This document shows, piece by piece, positions 1-9,606 of a stretch of DNA of 48,968 bases. The stretch's first letter is position 1. Each line of letters starts with the position of its first letter. Both the position numbers and the translations under genes were made by a program. A model generated the notes under the pieces. The model worked only from the letters and a program-made list of their open reading frames with translations, was not told the DNA's origin and made no database searches. Source of the DNA: Pseudomonas aylmerensis (GTDB lineage Bacteria; Pseudomonadota; Gammaproteobacteria; Pseudomonadales; Pseudomonadaceae); NCBI RefSeq assembly GCF_001702265.1, contig NZ_MAUE01000049.1, positions 1 to 48,968 on the forward strand, written 5' to 3'.

Positions 1-3000
1 GTGTATGTGCCGCTGGATATCGAATACCCCCGCGACCGCCTGCTGTACATGATGCAGGACAGCCGCGCGCAACTGCTGCTCACCGACAGCCGAGCGTTGC
101 AGCAACTGCCGATCCCGGCAGGATTGACCAGCCTGGCGATTGATCGCACTGAGGAGTGGGCGGGGTTCAGCGACACGGCACCCGATGTGAAGCTGGACGG
201 CGACAACCTCGCCTACGTGATCTACACCTCCGGCTCCACCGGCATGCCCAAGGGCGTGGCGGTGTCCCACGGCCCGTTGGTGGCGCACATCATCGCCACC
301 GGCGAGCGTTATGAAACCTCGCCGGCCGATTGCGAATTGCACTTCATGTCGTTCGCCTTCGACGGCTCCCACGAAGGCTGGATGCACCCGTTGATCAACG
401 GCGCGAGCGTGCTGATCCGCGATGACAGCCTGTGGCTGCCCGAGTACACCTACGAACAGATGCACCGTCACAACGTGACCATGGCCGTGTTCCCGCCGGT
501 GTACCTGCAACAGCTGGCCGAACATGCCGAGCGCGACGGTAATCCTCCGAAAGTCCGTGTGTACTGCTTCGGCGGTGACGCCGTGGCGCAGGCGAGCTAT
601 GACCTAGCCTGGCGCGCACTCAAGCCGACCTACCTGTTCAACGGCTACGGCCCGACGGAAACGGTGGTTACGCCACTGCTGTGGAAAGCACGCAAGGGCG
701 ACCCGTGCGGCGCCGTCTACGCACCGATTGGCACGCTGTTGGGCAATCGCAGCGGCTACGTGCTGGACTCGCAACTCAACCTGCAACCGATCGGCGTGGC
801 CGGTGAGTTGTACCTGGGCGGCGAGGGCGTGGCGCGCGGTTACCTGGAGCGTCCAGCACTGACCGCCGAGCGCTTCGTGCCGGACCCCTTCGGCAAGCCG
901 GGTAGCCGCGTGTATCGCAGCGGCGACCTGACCCGCGGGCGGCCGGATGGCGTGGTGGACTACCTCGGTCGCGTCGACCATCAAGTGAAAATCCGCGGTT
1001 TCCGCATCGAACTGGGCGAAATCGAAGCGCGCCTGCGTGAGCAGGACAATGTCGGCGAAACCGTGGTGGTGGCCCAGGAAGGCCCGACCGGTAAACAGTT
1101 GGTGGCTTATGTGGTGCCGGCCGACACGCAGCCGGCAAATGAAACCGAATTTCGTGAAAGCCTGCGTCGCGCGCTGAAAACCCGCCTGCCGGACTACATG
1201 GTGCCGACCTACTTCATGTTCCTCGCGCAGATGCCGCTGACCCCCAACGGCAAACTCGACCGCAAGGGCCTGCCGCAACCGGATGCGAGCCTGCTGCAAC
1301 AAGCCTATGTGGCACCGCAGAGTGAGTTGGAGCAGCAACTCGCGACGATCTGGGCGGATGTGCTGCGCCTGCCGCAAGTGGGCCTGAACGACAACTTCTT
1401 CGAGCTGGGTGGCGACTCGATCATCTCGATCCAGGTGGTCAGCCGTGCGCGTCAGGCCGGTATCCGCTTCACGCCCAAGGACCTGTTCCAGCACCAGACT
1501 GTGCAGAGCCTGGCCGGTGTCGCGCGCCAGGGCGTCGAAGGGCTGACGATCAGCCAGGCTGCATTGAGCGGCGAGGCGCTGCTGTTGCCGATCCAGCAGG
1601 CCTTCTTCGCCGACGACATTGCCGAACGTCATCACTGGAACCAGTCGGTGGTGCTGCAACCCCATGCGCGTCTCGACGCGGCAACCTTGACCCAGGCCCT
1701 GCAGGCGTTGCTCGTGCATCACGATGCCTTGCGCTCGCAGTTCCTCGCAGGCGCTGATGGCTGGCAGGGTGTGTATCGCGGCGCCGAGCAGCATCAGGCC
1801 GATGCCGTGCTGTGGCAGACCGCACTGCGCAGTGTTGACGAGCTGGCGGCGCTCGGCGAAGAAGCCCAGCGCAGCCTGGATCTTGGCCAAGGCCCGTTGA
1901 TGCGCGCAGTGCTGGTCGAGCTGGACGATGGCTCGCAGCGCCTGTTGCTGGTCATCCACCACCTGGTGGTGGACGGTGTGTCATGGCGGATTCTGCTGGA
2001 AGACCTGCAAACCGCCTACCGCCAGGTTGACCGTGGCGTCCCGGTGGCATTGCCGGCCAAGACCAGCTCGACCCGCGACTGGGCGCAACGTCTGCAGCAA
2101 TACGCTCAAGGTGACGCGCTGACGCAAGAGCTGGCGTGGTGGCAGACCCAACTGCATGGCGTCGAGGCCGATCTGCCGGGCGCCCAGCCGGGTGCGAGCC
2201 TGAGCAACCGGCATGCCGCCAGTGCGACCACGCACCTGGATGCCACGCACACCCGTCGGCTGTTGCAGGACGCACCGGCGGCCTATCGCACGCAGATCAA
2301 CGACCTGCTGCTGACCGCGCTGGCCCGTGTGGTCGGACGCTGGACCGGTCACGCCTCGACCCTGATCCGCCTCGAAGGACATGGCCGCGAAGACCTGTTC
2401 GAAGACATCGACCTGACCCGCACCGTCGGCTGGTTCACCAGTCTCTACCCGGTGAAACTGACCCCGGCGCTGACCCTGGGGGGCTCGGTGAAAGGCATCA
2501 AGGAGCAGCTGCGCGGCATTCCCGACAAGGGGATCGGCTTTGGCGCCTTGCGTTACCTGGGGCCGCCGCAAGTGCGTGAAACCCTGGCGCATCTGCCGCA
2601 GCCACGCATCACCTTCAACTATCTCGGCCAGTTCGATGCCAGCTTCGAAAGCAGTGACGAGCAGGGCCTGTTCATGCCTTCCGGTGATGCGGCCGGGGCC
2701 GATCAAAGCCCCGAAGCGTCGCTGGGCAACTGGTTGGAAATCAATGGCCAGGTGTATGGCGGCGAGTTGAACCTGAGCTGGAGTTTCAGCCAGGAAATGT
2801 TCGACCCGGCGAGCATCCAGCAGTTGGCCGACGACTATGCCGCTGAGCTCAAGGCGGTGATCGAGCATTGCTGCCAGCCCGAAAACAGCGGCGCGACGCC
2901 GTCGGACTTCCCGTTGGCGCACTTGAGCCAGGCGCAGTTGGATGGCTTGGCGCTGCCGTTGAGTCGCGTCGAGGACATTTACCCGTTGTCGCCTATGCAG

Positions 3001-6000
3001 CAAGGCATGCTGTTTCAATCCTTGTACGGCCAGGGCTCCGGCGACTACATCAACCAGTTGCGCGTCGACGTGCAAGGGCTGGATGTTGCACGGTTCGCGG
3101 CGGCCTGGCAGGTGGCCCTGGAACACCATGACATCCTGCGTACGGCGTTCCTCTGGCAGACCGAGCTGGAGCAGCCGTTGCAGGTGGTCTACAAGACGGT
3201 ACAAGTGCCGTTGATCGAGCACGATTGGCAGCACCGCCCGGACCGCGCCGAGGCGCTCGATGCGTTGGCCGAATCCGCGCGCACCGAAGGTTTTGTGCTG
3301 GAGCAGGCGCCTCTGCTGAGCCTGGTGGTGGTACGCACTGGTGCCGACAGTCACCATCTTATCTACACCAATCACCACATCCTGATGGATGGCTGGAGTG
3401 CCTCGCAGCTGTTTGGCGAAGTCATGCAGCAGTATGCCGGCGAGTCGCTGCGTGCACCGAACGGGCGCTATCGCGACTACATCGCCTGGCTGCAGGCGCA
3501 GGATCCAGTCATCAGCGAAACCTTCTGGAAGGCCCAATTGGCGGGGCTGCAGGAGCCGACGCGGCTGTCGCGCGGGATCCAGCGCGAGCAAGACCTGGCC
3601 CAGGTCAACGGGGTTCACCGGTCGGTACTCGCACCGGCGGCGACCGAGCAGCTCAAGGCGTTCGCCCAACGCCACAAAGTTACCCTTAATACCCTGGTGC
3701 AAAGCGCCTGGCTGCTGCTCTTGCAACGCCACACCGGCCTCGACACCGTGGCATTTGGTGCGACGGTGGCCGGACGTCCGGCCGAGTTGCCGGGGATTGA
3801 GCAGCAGGTCGGCCTGTTCATCAACACGCTGCCGGTGGTGGCGACGCCCAGCCCGCAGTTGAGCGTGGAGACCTGGTTGCAGACCGTGCAGACGCAAAAC
3901 CTGCGCCTGCGCGAACAAGAACACACGCCACTCTTCGATATCCAGCGTTGGGCGGGCCTCGGTGGTGAAGCGTTGTTCGACAGCATCCTGGTGTTCGAGA
4001 ACTACCCGGTGTCTGCAGCGCTGGAGCAGGGCTCCCCAGCCGGCTTGCGCTTCGGCGCGATGGACAGCCTGGAGCAGACCCATTACCCCTTGACCGTGTT
4101 GCTGGCCATGGGCGACAGCCTGGCCGTGGAGTTCAACTACGACCGCGCCGCGTTCGATGCACAGGCGATCGTCCACCTGGCCGAGCACTTCCAGCAGCTG
4201 TTGCAGGCCCTGACCCTGCCGCAGGTGCAGCGCCTGGCGGACCTGCCATCGCTGCCGGACGCGCAGCGCACGCTGATCGTCGAGGATTGGAATGCGACGG
4301 CGCGCGAGTACCCGTTGCAACGCACGGTGCATCAGTTGATCGAGGACCAGGTCGCGCTGACACCGCAGGCTCCGGCCCTGGCCTATGGGCCGCAGCGCCT
4401 GAGTTACGCCGAGTTGAACCGACGCGCCAACCGCCTGGCCCATCGTTTGCTGGAAGCCGGCGTGGGCCCGGACGTACTGGTCGGCCTGGCGCTGGAGCGT
4501 TCCATCGAGATGGTGGTCGGCTTGCTCGCGGTGCTCAAGGCCGGTGGCGCCTATGTGCCGCTCGACCCGGAATACCCGCGTGAGCGCCTGGCCTATATGC
4601 TCGAAGACAGCGGGGTGAAACTGCTGTTGACCCAAGCCCATCTGCGTGAGCAGTTGCCGGTCCCTCAAGGCCTGGAAACGCTGATATTGGGTGACGCCGG
4701 GTTCGAAGACTACAGCGACGCCAACCCCGGGATTGTGCTGGACGGCGAAAACCTCGCCTACGTGATCTACACGTCAGGCTCCACCGGCCAGCCCAAGGGC
4801 GCCGGCAACCGTCATGTGGCGCTGACCAACCGCCTGTGCTGGATGCAGGAGGCTTACGCGCTGGATGCCGGCGATACCGTGTTGCAGAAAACCCCGTTCA
4901 GTTTTGACGTGTCGGTGTGGGAGTTCTTCTGGCCACTGATGACCGGCGCACGCCTGGTGGTCGCGGCGCCAGGCGATCATCGTGATCCGGCCAGGCTGGT
5001 CAGCCTGATCAACGCCGAGCAGGTCACCACCCTGCATTTCGTACCGTCGATGCTGCAAGCGTTCCTGCAGGATGCCAACGTGGCGTCCTGCACCAGCCTG
5101 CAGCGTATTGTCTGCAGTGGCGAGGCGTTGCCCGTCGATGCGCAGCAGCAAGTCTTCGCCAAGCTGCCTCATGCCGGGCTCTACAACTTGTACGGCCCGA
5201 CTGAAGCCGCCATCGACGTGACGCACTGGACGTGCGTCGAGGAAGGTCGCGACGCGGTGCCTATCGGCAAGCCGATTGCCAACCTCGGCTGCTACGTCCT
5301 CGACGACAACTTCGAGCCGGTCCCGGCCGGCGTACTCGGCGAACTGTTCCTCGGCGGCGTTGGCCTGGCGCGGGGTTATCACCGTCGCCCGGGCTTGACT
5401 GCCGAGCGCTTTATCGCTCATCCGTTCATCGCGGGTAAGCGCCTGTACCGTACCGGCGACCTGGCCCGCTATCGCCCTGATGGGGTGATCGAATACGCCG
5501 GGCGTATCGACCATCAGGTCAAGCTGCGCGGCTTGCGCATTGAGCTTGGCGAAATCGAAGCGCGGCTGCTGGAGCACGCCTCGGTGCGTGAGGCAGCGGT
5601 GCTGGCGGTGGACGCCAAGCACCTGGTCGGTTACCTGGTCTTGCAGGAGCAGGGTGAACACTGGCGTGAAATCCTCAGTGCACACCTGGCCGTTCATTTG
5701 CCGGACTACATGGTGCCGGCGCAATGGCTGGTGCTGGAACAGATGCCCCTGAGCCCCAACGGCAAGTTGGATCGCAAGGCCCTGCCGAAGCCGGACACAC
5801 AGGCAAGCCAGCGTTTTGAAGCGCCGCAGACCGCGTTGGAGCACACGGTCGCGCACCTCTGGCGAGAGGTGCTCGGCGTCGAGCAGGTGGGTGTCCACGA
5901 CAACTTCTTCGAACTCGGCGGCCACTCGCTGTTGGTCTTGATGCTCAAGGAGCGGATTCGCAAGGCCAGCGGCATCGGCCTTTCGGTCAGTCAGTTGATG

Positions 6001-6912
6001 CTCAACCCGACCGTGCGTGCCCAGGTTGCTTGCCTGGAAGGCACTGCGCGCCGGTCGCTGCTGGTGCCGCTCAATAGCCGCACCGAGGGCACGCCGCTCT
6101 ACCTGTTCCACCCCAGCTACGGTTCAGTGCATTGCTACAAGGCCATTGCCCTGGCGCTGCGCGATCAGCGGCCGGTGGTCGGTGTGATTTGCCGTGCATT
6201 GGCCGAGGAGGGCGCGCAAGTGCCGTCCTGGGCCGCGATGGTCGAGGACTACACCGCACAGTTGCTGGAGGCTCAACCCGAAGGCGCCTTCCGTCTGGGT
6301 GGCTGGTCATTGGGCGGCAACCTGGCGGTCGAAGTGGCCCATGGCCTGGAGCAGGCGGGTCGGCAGGTGGAGTTTGTCGGTTGGATCGACTCCTCGCCAC
6401 CGCGCTGGCTCACGCAGTACTGGGACGCGGCAGTCGTCTGCGATGACAGCGAGATCTCCGACAACGAACGACGCGTGGCATTACTCGGCGTGATGTTCCC
6501 GGCCTCTGCAGAGGCGATCCACCGCGCTTGGAAAGGCTTGCAGGCCACCCACATCGCTGAAGACCAGCAATGGGCAGGCTTCGTCGAATGGGCCGAGGCC
6601 TCCCTGGGCCAAGCGTTCCAGGACATCAAGCAGGAACTGTTGGGCGGCAATGAGGCACAGGTCTCCTGGGAGGTCGACCGTGCGTTGTTCAAGCGCATGG
6701 AACAGGCGGACTTCAAGCCGCTCAAGGCGCCGGTCAGTTGCTGGTGGGCGGCCAAGAGCCGTGCAGGCCAACACAAGGCATTGATTGAGGCGAGCATGCA
6801 GCGGGTGATCGGCGCGGCGTGTGTGGTGCGCTCGGAGGTCATCGAGGTGGACCATGAGCGCATCATTGACAACGCCGGGTTCGTACGCAGCTTTGTAGCC
6901 GCCATGGAGTAA
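1..6912 (+). CDS. pvdD: Terminal pyoverdine NRPS, 5'-truncated by window edge (A-T-E-C-A-T-TE)
   Basis: Last enzyme of the cytoplasmic pyoverdine peptide assembly line; 2303 residues are visible. The frame opens inside an adenylation domain (YVPLD motif), so the GTG at base 1 is not the start. Domains: A (1-430; YTSGSTG near 76), carrier (about 465; GGDSI, the form seen before epimerases), epimerase (520-960; HHLVVDGVSW near 655), condensation (975-1400; HHILMDGWS near 1125, the type that follows an epimerase), A (1440-1920), carrier (GGHSL near 1970), thioesterase (2030-2300; GWSLGG near 2102). The code of the second A domain, DVWHVSLIDK, indicates Ser. The first reads DGEVCGGVTK, a pyoverdine-type code I take as Lys or formyl-hydroxyornithine without deciding. 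The chain therefore ends D-X-Ser and is released by the TE, probably by cyclisation. Some pyoverdines end in cyclo(Lys-FoOHOrn-Ser), which would fit. The gene next to fpvA supports the assignment; the exact symbol varies between strains. Confidence 0.93.
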   Translation: MYVPLDIEYPRDRLLYMMQDSRAQLLLTDSRALQQLPIPAGLTSLAIDRTEEWAGFSDTAPDVKLDGDNLAYVIYTSGSTGMPKGVAVSHGPLVAHIIATGERYETSPADCELHFMSFAFDGSHEGWMHPLINGASVLIRDDSLWLPEYTYEQMHRHNVTMAVFPPVYLQQLAEHAERDGNPPKVRVYCFGGDAVAQASYDLAWRALKPTYLFNGYGPTETVVTPLLWKARKGDPCGAVYAPIGTLLGNRSGYVLDSQLNLQPIGVAGELYLGGEGVARGYLERPALTAERFVPDPFGKPGSRVYRSGDLTRGRPDGVVDYLGRVDHQVKIRGFRIELGEIEARLREQDNVGETVVVAQEGPTGKQLVAYVVPADTQPANETEFRESLRRALKTRLPDYMVPTYFMFLAQMPLTPNGKLDRKGLPQPDASLLQQAYVAPQSELEQQLATIWADVLRLPQVGLNDNFFELGGDSIISIQVVSRARQAGIRFTPKDLFQHQTVQSLAGVARQGVEGLTISQAALSGEALLLPIQQAFFADDIAERHHWNQSVVLQPHARLDAATLTQALQALLVHHDALRSQFLAGADGWQGVYRGAEQHQADAVLWQTALRSVDELAALGEEAQRSLDLGQGPLMRAVLVELDDGSQRLLLVIHHLVVDGVSWRILLEDLQTAYRQVDRGVPVALPAKTSSTRDWAQRLQQYAQGDALTQELAWWQTQLHGVEADLPGAQPGASLSNRHAASATTHLDATHTRRLLQDAPAAYRTQINDLLLTALARVVGRWTGHASTLIRLEGHGREDLFEDIDLTRTVGWFTSLYPVKLTPALTLGGSVKGIKEQLRGIPDKGIGFGALRYLGPPQVRETLAHLPQPRITFNYLGQFDASFESSDEQGLFMPSGDAAGADQSPEASLGNWLEINGQVYGGELNLSWSFSQEMFDPASIQQLADDYAAELKAVIEHCCQPENSGATPSDFPLAHLSQAQLDGLALPLSRVEDIYPLSPMQQGMLFQSLYGQGSGDYINQLRVDVQGLDVARFAAAWQVALEHHDILRTAFLWQTELEQPLQVVYKTVQVPLIEHDWQHRPDRAEALDALAESARTEGFVLEQAPLLSLVVVRTGADSHHLIYTNHHILMDGWSASQLFGEVMQQYAGESLRAPNGRYRDYIAWLQAQDPVISETFWKAQLAGLQEPTRLSRGIQREQDLAQVNGVHRSVLAPAATEQLKAFAQRHKVTLNTLVQSAWLLLLQRHTGLDTVAFGATVAGRPAELPGIEQQVGLFINTLPVVATPSPQLSVETWLQTVQTQNLRLREQEHTPLFDIQRWAGLGGEALFDSILVFENYPVSAALEQGSPAGLRFGAMDSLEQTHYPLTVLLAMGDSLAVEFNYDRAAFDAQAIVHLAEHFQQLLQALTLPQVQRLADLPSLPDAQRTLIVEDWNATAREYPLQRTVHQLIEDQVALTPQAPALAYGPQRLSYAELNRRANRLAHRLLEAGVGPDVLVGLALERSIEMVVGLLAVLKAGGAYVPLDPEYPRERLAYMLEDSGVKLLLTQAHLREQLPVPQGLETLILGDAGFEDYSDANPGIVLDGENLAYVIYTSGSTGQPKGAGNRHVALTNRLCWMQEAYALDAGDTVLQKTPFSFDVSVWEFFWPLMTGARLVVAAPGDHRDPARLVSLINAEQVTTLHFVPSMLQAFLQDANVASCTSLQRIVCSGEALPVDAQQQVFAKLPHAGLYNLYGPTEAAIDVTHWTCVEEGRDAVPIGKPIANLGCYVLDDNFEPVPAGVLGELFLGGVGLARGYHRRPGLTAERFIAHPFIAGKRLYRTGDLARYRPDGVIEYAGRIDHQVKLRGLRIELGEIEARLLEHASVREAAVLAVDAKHLVGYLVLQEQGEHWREILSAHLAVHLPDYMVPAQWLVLEQMPLSPNGKLDRKALPKPDTQASQRFEAPQTALEHTVAHLWREVLGVEQVGVHDNFFELGGHSLLVLMLKERIRKASGIGLSVSQLMLNPTVRAQVACLEGTARRSLLVPLNSRTEGTPLYLFHPSYGSVHCYKAIALALRDQRPVVGVICRALAEEGAQVPSWAAMVEDYTAQLLEAQPEGAFRLGGWSLGGNLAVEVAHGLEQAGRQVEFVGWIDSSPPRWLTQYWDAAVVCDDSEISDNERRVALLGVMFPASAEAIHRAWKGLQATHIAEDQQWAGFVEWAEASLGQAFQDIKQELLGGNEAQVSWEVDRALFKRMEQADFKPLKAPVSCWWAAKSRAGQHKALIEASMQRVIGAACVVRSEVIEVDHERIIDNAGFVRSFVAAME

Positions 6913-6929
6913 CCGTCGCCTGACCAGAC

Positions 6930-6964
6930 AGCCCCAGCCCACGTGATGTGCGCTGGGGCTTTTT
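6930..6964 (+). terminator. Rho-independent terminator of the pyoverdine NRPS gene
   Basis: A 9-bp stem AGCCCCAGC / GCTGGGGCT closes a loop of about 13 bases and is followed by TTTT, 17 bases after the TAA stop of the NRPS gene. Confidence 0.85.
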
Positions 6965-7006
6965 GATGTGCGGGCGGCAACGGCAGCCAAGACGAATTAC
7001 CCGCCC

Positions 7007-7044
7007 AAAAAAACACCCTGTGCAGGGTGCCTGCACAGGGTGTT
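7007..7044 (-). terminator. Rho-independent terminator of fpvA
   Basis: On the minus strand a perfect 13-bp stem (7012-7024 with 7032-7044, loop of 7) is followed by a run of seven T. It lies just downstream of the fpvA stop codon. Together with the plus-strand terminator at 6930 it separates two convergent genes. Confidence 0.85.
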
Positions 7045-7065
7045 GGGGGATTGCCTAGGCGGGGG

Positions 7066-9507
7066 TCAGAAGTCCCAGCGGGTCGACAGCATCACGTTGC
7101 GGGGGTCGCCGGAGTAAGACGAGGTGTAGAACCCGATGTTGGTGTAATAGCGTTTGTCGAACACGTTGTTGACGTTGATCGTGGCCGAGAGGTTTTTGCT
7201 GATCTGGTAGCGCGCCATCGCGTCCACCAGCCAGTACGGGTCTTGGGAAAACCGCTGGGTCACATTCTTGCCGCGGTTGTAGACATCCTGCCAGACCTCA
7301 CCCTGCCAGCGCGCGCCGCCGCCGAGGGTCAGCTTGTCGAGGGCGCCGGTCAGCTTGTAGCTGGTATAGAAGTTCAACTGGTCCTGAGGCTCAAAGGTGG
7401 AGAATTTCTTGCCGTCGTCATCGCGGATCACCTTGTGGGTGTAGCCCGCCTGCACCTGCCAGCCTGGCGCCAATTCGCCGGAGATCTCGGCTTCATAGCC
7501 CTTGGTCTTGGCCTTGATGCCCATGTAGGCCCACTCGACGGGCGAGTTGGCCGGCATATTGTTGTTGTACTCGGTGTCTTCCTCGGCCCGATTCGATTCA
7601 TGAATCTCGAAGTAGGCGAGGCTGGCGTTCAAGCGGCCGTCATAGAACTCGCCCTTCAGACCCAGCTCGTAGTTCTCGCCCTCGTCAGGCTCGACCATTT
7701 TGTTGTTGCGGTCGGGCCGCAGCATCTGCGGCATGAAGATCGAGGTGTAGCTTGCGTACACCGAGAAATTCTTGTTGAGGTCGTACACCATGCCGGCATA
7801 AGGGATGACCTTGCCGGTTTCCCGCGAGTCGTTGGTGCCGGTCAGCCGGTAGTCGGCCAGGCGCGAACCGAGCAACAGCGACAGGTCGTCGGTGAGGCTC
7901 AGGCGAGTCGAGAAGTAGACGGCCGCCTGGCGGGTGATGTCGTCTTTCTCGTGGGCCGGGCCCCATTGCGGTTCGAGGCTGTCACCGTCCCACTCATAGA
8001 GCGGGAAATTATTGCCGTCCCTGTAGGTCGCTTCGTAGCCGTAATAGTCGTTGCCTTGCCAGTGCGAGCGCGAGACCGAGGAACCGACGACCAGTTGATG
8101 CTCCCGTCCACCCAGGCTGAACGGCCCGGAGAGGTAGAAATCACCGTTGTTGCTGATGGTCTTGCCGGTGAACTTGGAGCCATAGACCGACGCCCGGTCG
8201 CTGGAATTCGGTATGGGCGATGCGTAACCCAGCGGCGCGTTGTAGCCATTGAGCTGGTTGCTGTAGTTGGCCTTGGCGATCCAGCCGTTATCCAGGGCGT
8301 GTTCCAGGGTGGCGAACACACTGCGGCTGTATTGCCCCCAGCTGCTCCATTTCGGACCGTTGTTGTAGCCGCGGTTGAAGCTGATCTCGTTACCGTTGCC
8401 ATCGAACAGCGAACGGCTGCCCGACCAGCTGGAGCCTTTCGGGTCGTTGTTCTGGTAGTCGGCGCCGACGGTCAGCAGGGTGTCGGGCGTCAGGTCGAAT
8501 TCGAGGATGCCGTAGTAGACATCCGTCTTGCGTTCATAGTGGTCCATGAACGAATGGCGGTCCTGATGCACCGCCACGGCGCGCCCGCGCACGTTGCCGC
8601 TGTCGGTCAGCGGGCCGCTGACGTCCAGCTCCGAGCGGTAGTTGTCCCACGAGCCGGCACCCAGGCTGACATGGCCCTTGAACTCGGCAGTGGGTTTCTT
8701 GCGCACCAGGTTGATGGTACCGCCAGGGCCGCCTGCGCCGGTCATCAGGCCGGTAGTCCCCTTGAGCACTTCGACGCGGTCGTAGATCGCCATGTCGCTG
8801 AGGGTCTGGCCGGCCGAGTAGCCGTCGTTGCGCGTGGTCGGCACGCCGTCGTACTGGAAGTTCTGGATCGGGAATCCGCGTGCGTAGTAGTTGGTGCGCT
8901 CGCTGTCGAAGGTCGACACGGTGATGCCCGGTGTGTGACGCATCACGTCGTCAATGCCGTTGAGGCCGAAGTCGTCCATGGTCTGGCGGGTGACCACGGA
9001 AATCGACTGGGGCGTTTCCCGTGGTGTCAGTACCATCTTGGTGGCAGTGGCGATGGTGCCCGGCGTATAGGAGCCGCTGTCCTCAGTGATGGTGCCGAGC
9101 TGGTTGGCGTTGATCTGGGTGGCCCCCAGCTCCACGGCGCCGGTGCCCGAGCTTGGCGCGTTGATGATCATCGAGCTGCCTTGCAGGCTGTAACTTACGC
9201 CTGTCCCCCCCAGGAGGCGCTCGATTGCCCGTACCGGGTCCATTTTGCCGCTGACCGCCGTGCTGTGTTTGTTCTGCACGGTTTCCGGGCTGTACAGGAT
9301 TTGCAGGTTGGTCTGTTGACCGAACACCTGCAGCGCAGTACTCAGTGGTTGCGCCGGAATGTTCAATTCGAATTCTTCCGCCTGCACATAACCTGCTACG
9401 GGCAGGCTGATCGCCAGCGCCAGGGCGTTGGGCAGAACGTTGAATTTCAAAGCCCGCCGCATGGAAAGTGCGGTGCTCAATGGGCTGAGGGCAAGCCGTA
9501 CGGGCAT
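7066..9507 (-). CDS. fpvA: Ferripyoverdine TonB-dependent outer-membrane receptor with signalling domain
   Basis: Outer-membrane transporter that takes up ferripyoverdine using TonB energy. 813 residues, usual length for FpvA. Order: a signal peptide ending near YVQA-EE, an N-terminal STN signalling domain (about 48-115, starting IPAQPLSTALQVFGQQ), a plug (ETPQSISVVTRQTMDDF region) and a 22-strand type barrel ending STRWDF with the C-terminal Phe of outer-membrane proteins. The STN domain implies cell-surface signalling through an FpvR-type anti-sigma factor to PvdS/FpvI; these partners are not in the window. The start at 9507 is used; a second Met 15 codons later (MRRALKF, 9462) gives a more compact signal peptide and is a reasonable alternative. 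It lies between the pyoverdine NRPS and pvdE, the usual neighbourhood. Its substrate should be the pyoverdine made by the adjacent NRPS; this is inferred from synteny. Confidence 0.95.
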   Translation of the reverse strand: MPVRLALSPLSTALSMRRALKFNVLPNALALAISLPVAGYVQAEEFELNIPAQPLSTALQVFGQQTNLQILYSPETVQNKHSTAVSGKMDPVRAIERLLGGTGVSYSLQGSSMIINAPSSGTGAVELGATQINANQLGTITEDSGSYTPGTIATATKMVLTPRETPQSISVVTRQTMDDFGLNGIDDVMRHTPGITVSTFDSERTNYYARGFPIQNFQYDGVPTTRNDGYSAGQTLSDMAIYDRVEVLKGTTGLMTGAGGPGGTINLVRKKPTAEFKGHVSLGAGSWDNYRSELDVSGPLTDSGNVRGRAVAVHQDRHSFMDHYERKTDVYYGILEFDLTPDTLLTVGADYQNNDPKGSSWSGSRSLFDGNGNEISFNRGYNNGPKWSSWGQYSRSVFATLEHALDNGWIAKANYSNQLNGYNAPLGYASPIPNSSDRASVYGSKFTGKTISNNGDFYLSGPFSLGGREHQLVVGSSVSRSHWQGNDYYGYEATYRDGNNFPLYEWDGDSLEPQWGPAHEKDDITRQAAVYFSTRLSLTDDLSLLLGSRLADYRLTGTNDSRETGKVIPYAGMVYDLNKNFSVYASYTSIFMPQMLRPDRNNKMVEPDEGENYELGLKGEFYDGRLNASLAYFEIHESNRAEEDTEYNNNMPANSPVEWAYMGIKAKTKGYEAEISGELAPGWQVQAGYTHKVIRDDDGKKFSTFEPQDQLNFYTSYKLTGALDKLTLGGGARWQGEVWQDVYNRGKNVTQRFSQDPYWLVDAMARYQISKNLSATINVNNVFDKRYYTNIGFYTSSYSGDPRNVMLSTRWDF

Positions 9508-9546
9508 GGTGTGTTTCTCTTTTTAAGTGTTGGCAAATAGGTGGTT

Positions 9547-9565
9547 AATGCGGTTAATTCTCATT
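9547..9565 (-). promoter_or_regulatory. Candidate Fur box upstream of fpvA
   Basis: Reading toward fpvA, the site is AATGAGAATTAACCGCATT. The left half TGAGAAT matches the Fur 7-mer well and the right half is poor. It lies 40-58 bp before the fpvA start and just downstream of a CGTCTC that resembles the -10 element of iron-starvation sigma promoters (9575-9580). No TAAAT stands at the proper distance. Judged by eye only. Confidence 0.35.
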
Positions 9566-9606
9566 GCTGCATATGAGACGTTCCCACTCGCATAAACCGG
9601 AAAAAT

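Noticed and set aside
1..3. GTG at base 1 as a gene start
   Set aside because: The first codons already encode the YVPLD core of an adenylation domain, so the gene begins outside the window.
7027..9540. 837-codon plus-strand frame opposite fpvA
   Set aside because: fpvA on the other strand has a signal peptide, STN, plug and barrel features. The opposite frame has none and would run through the fpvA terminator.
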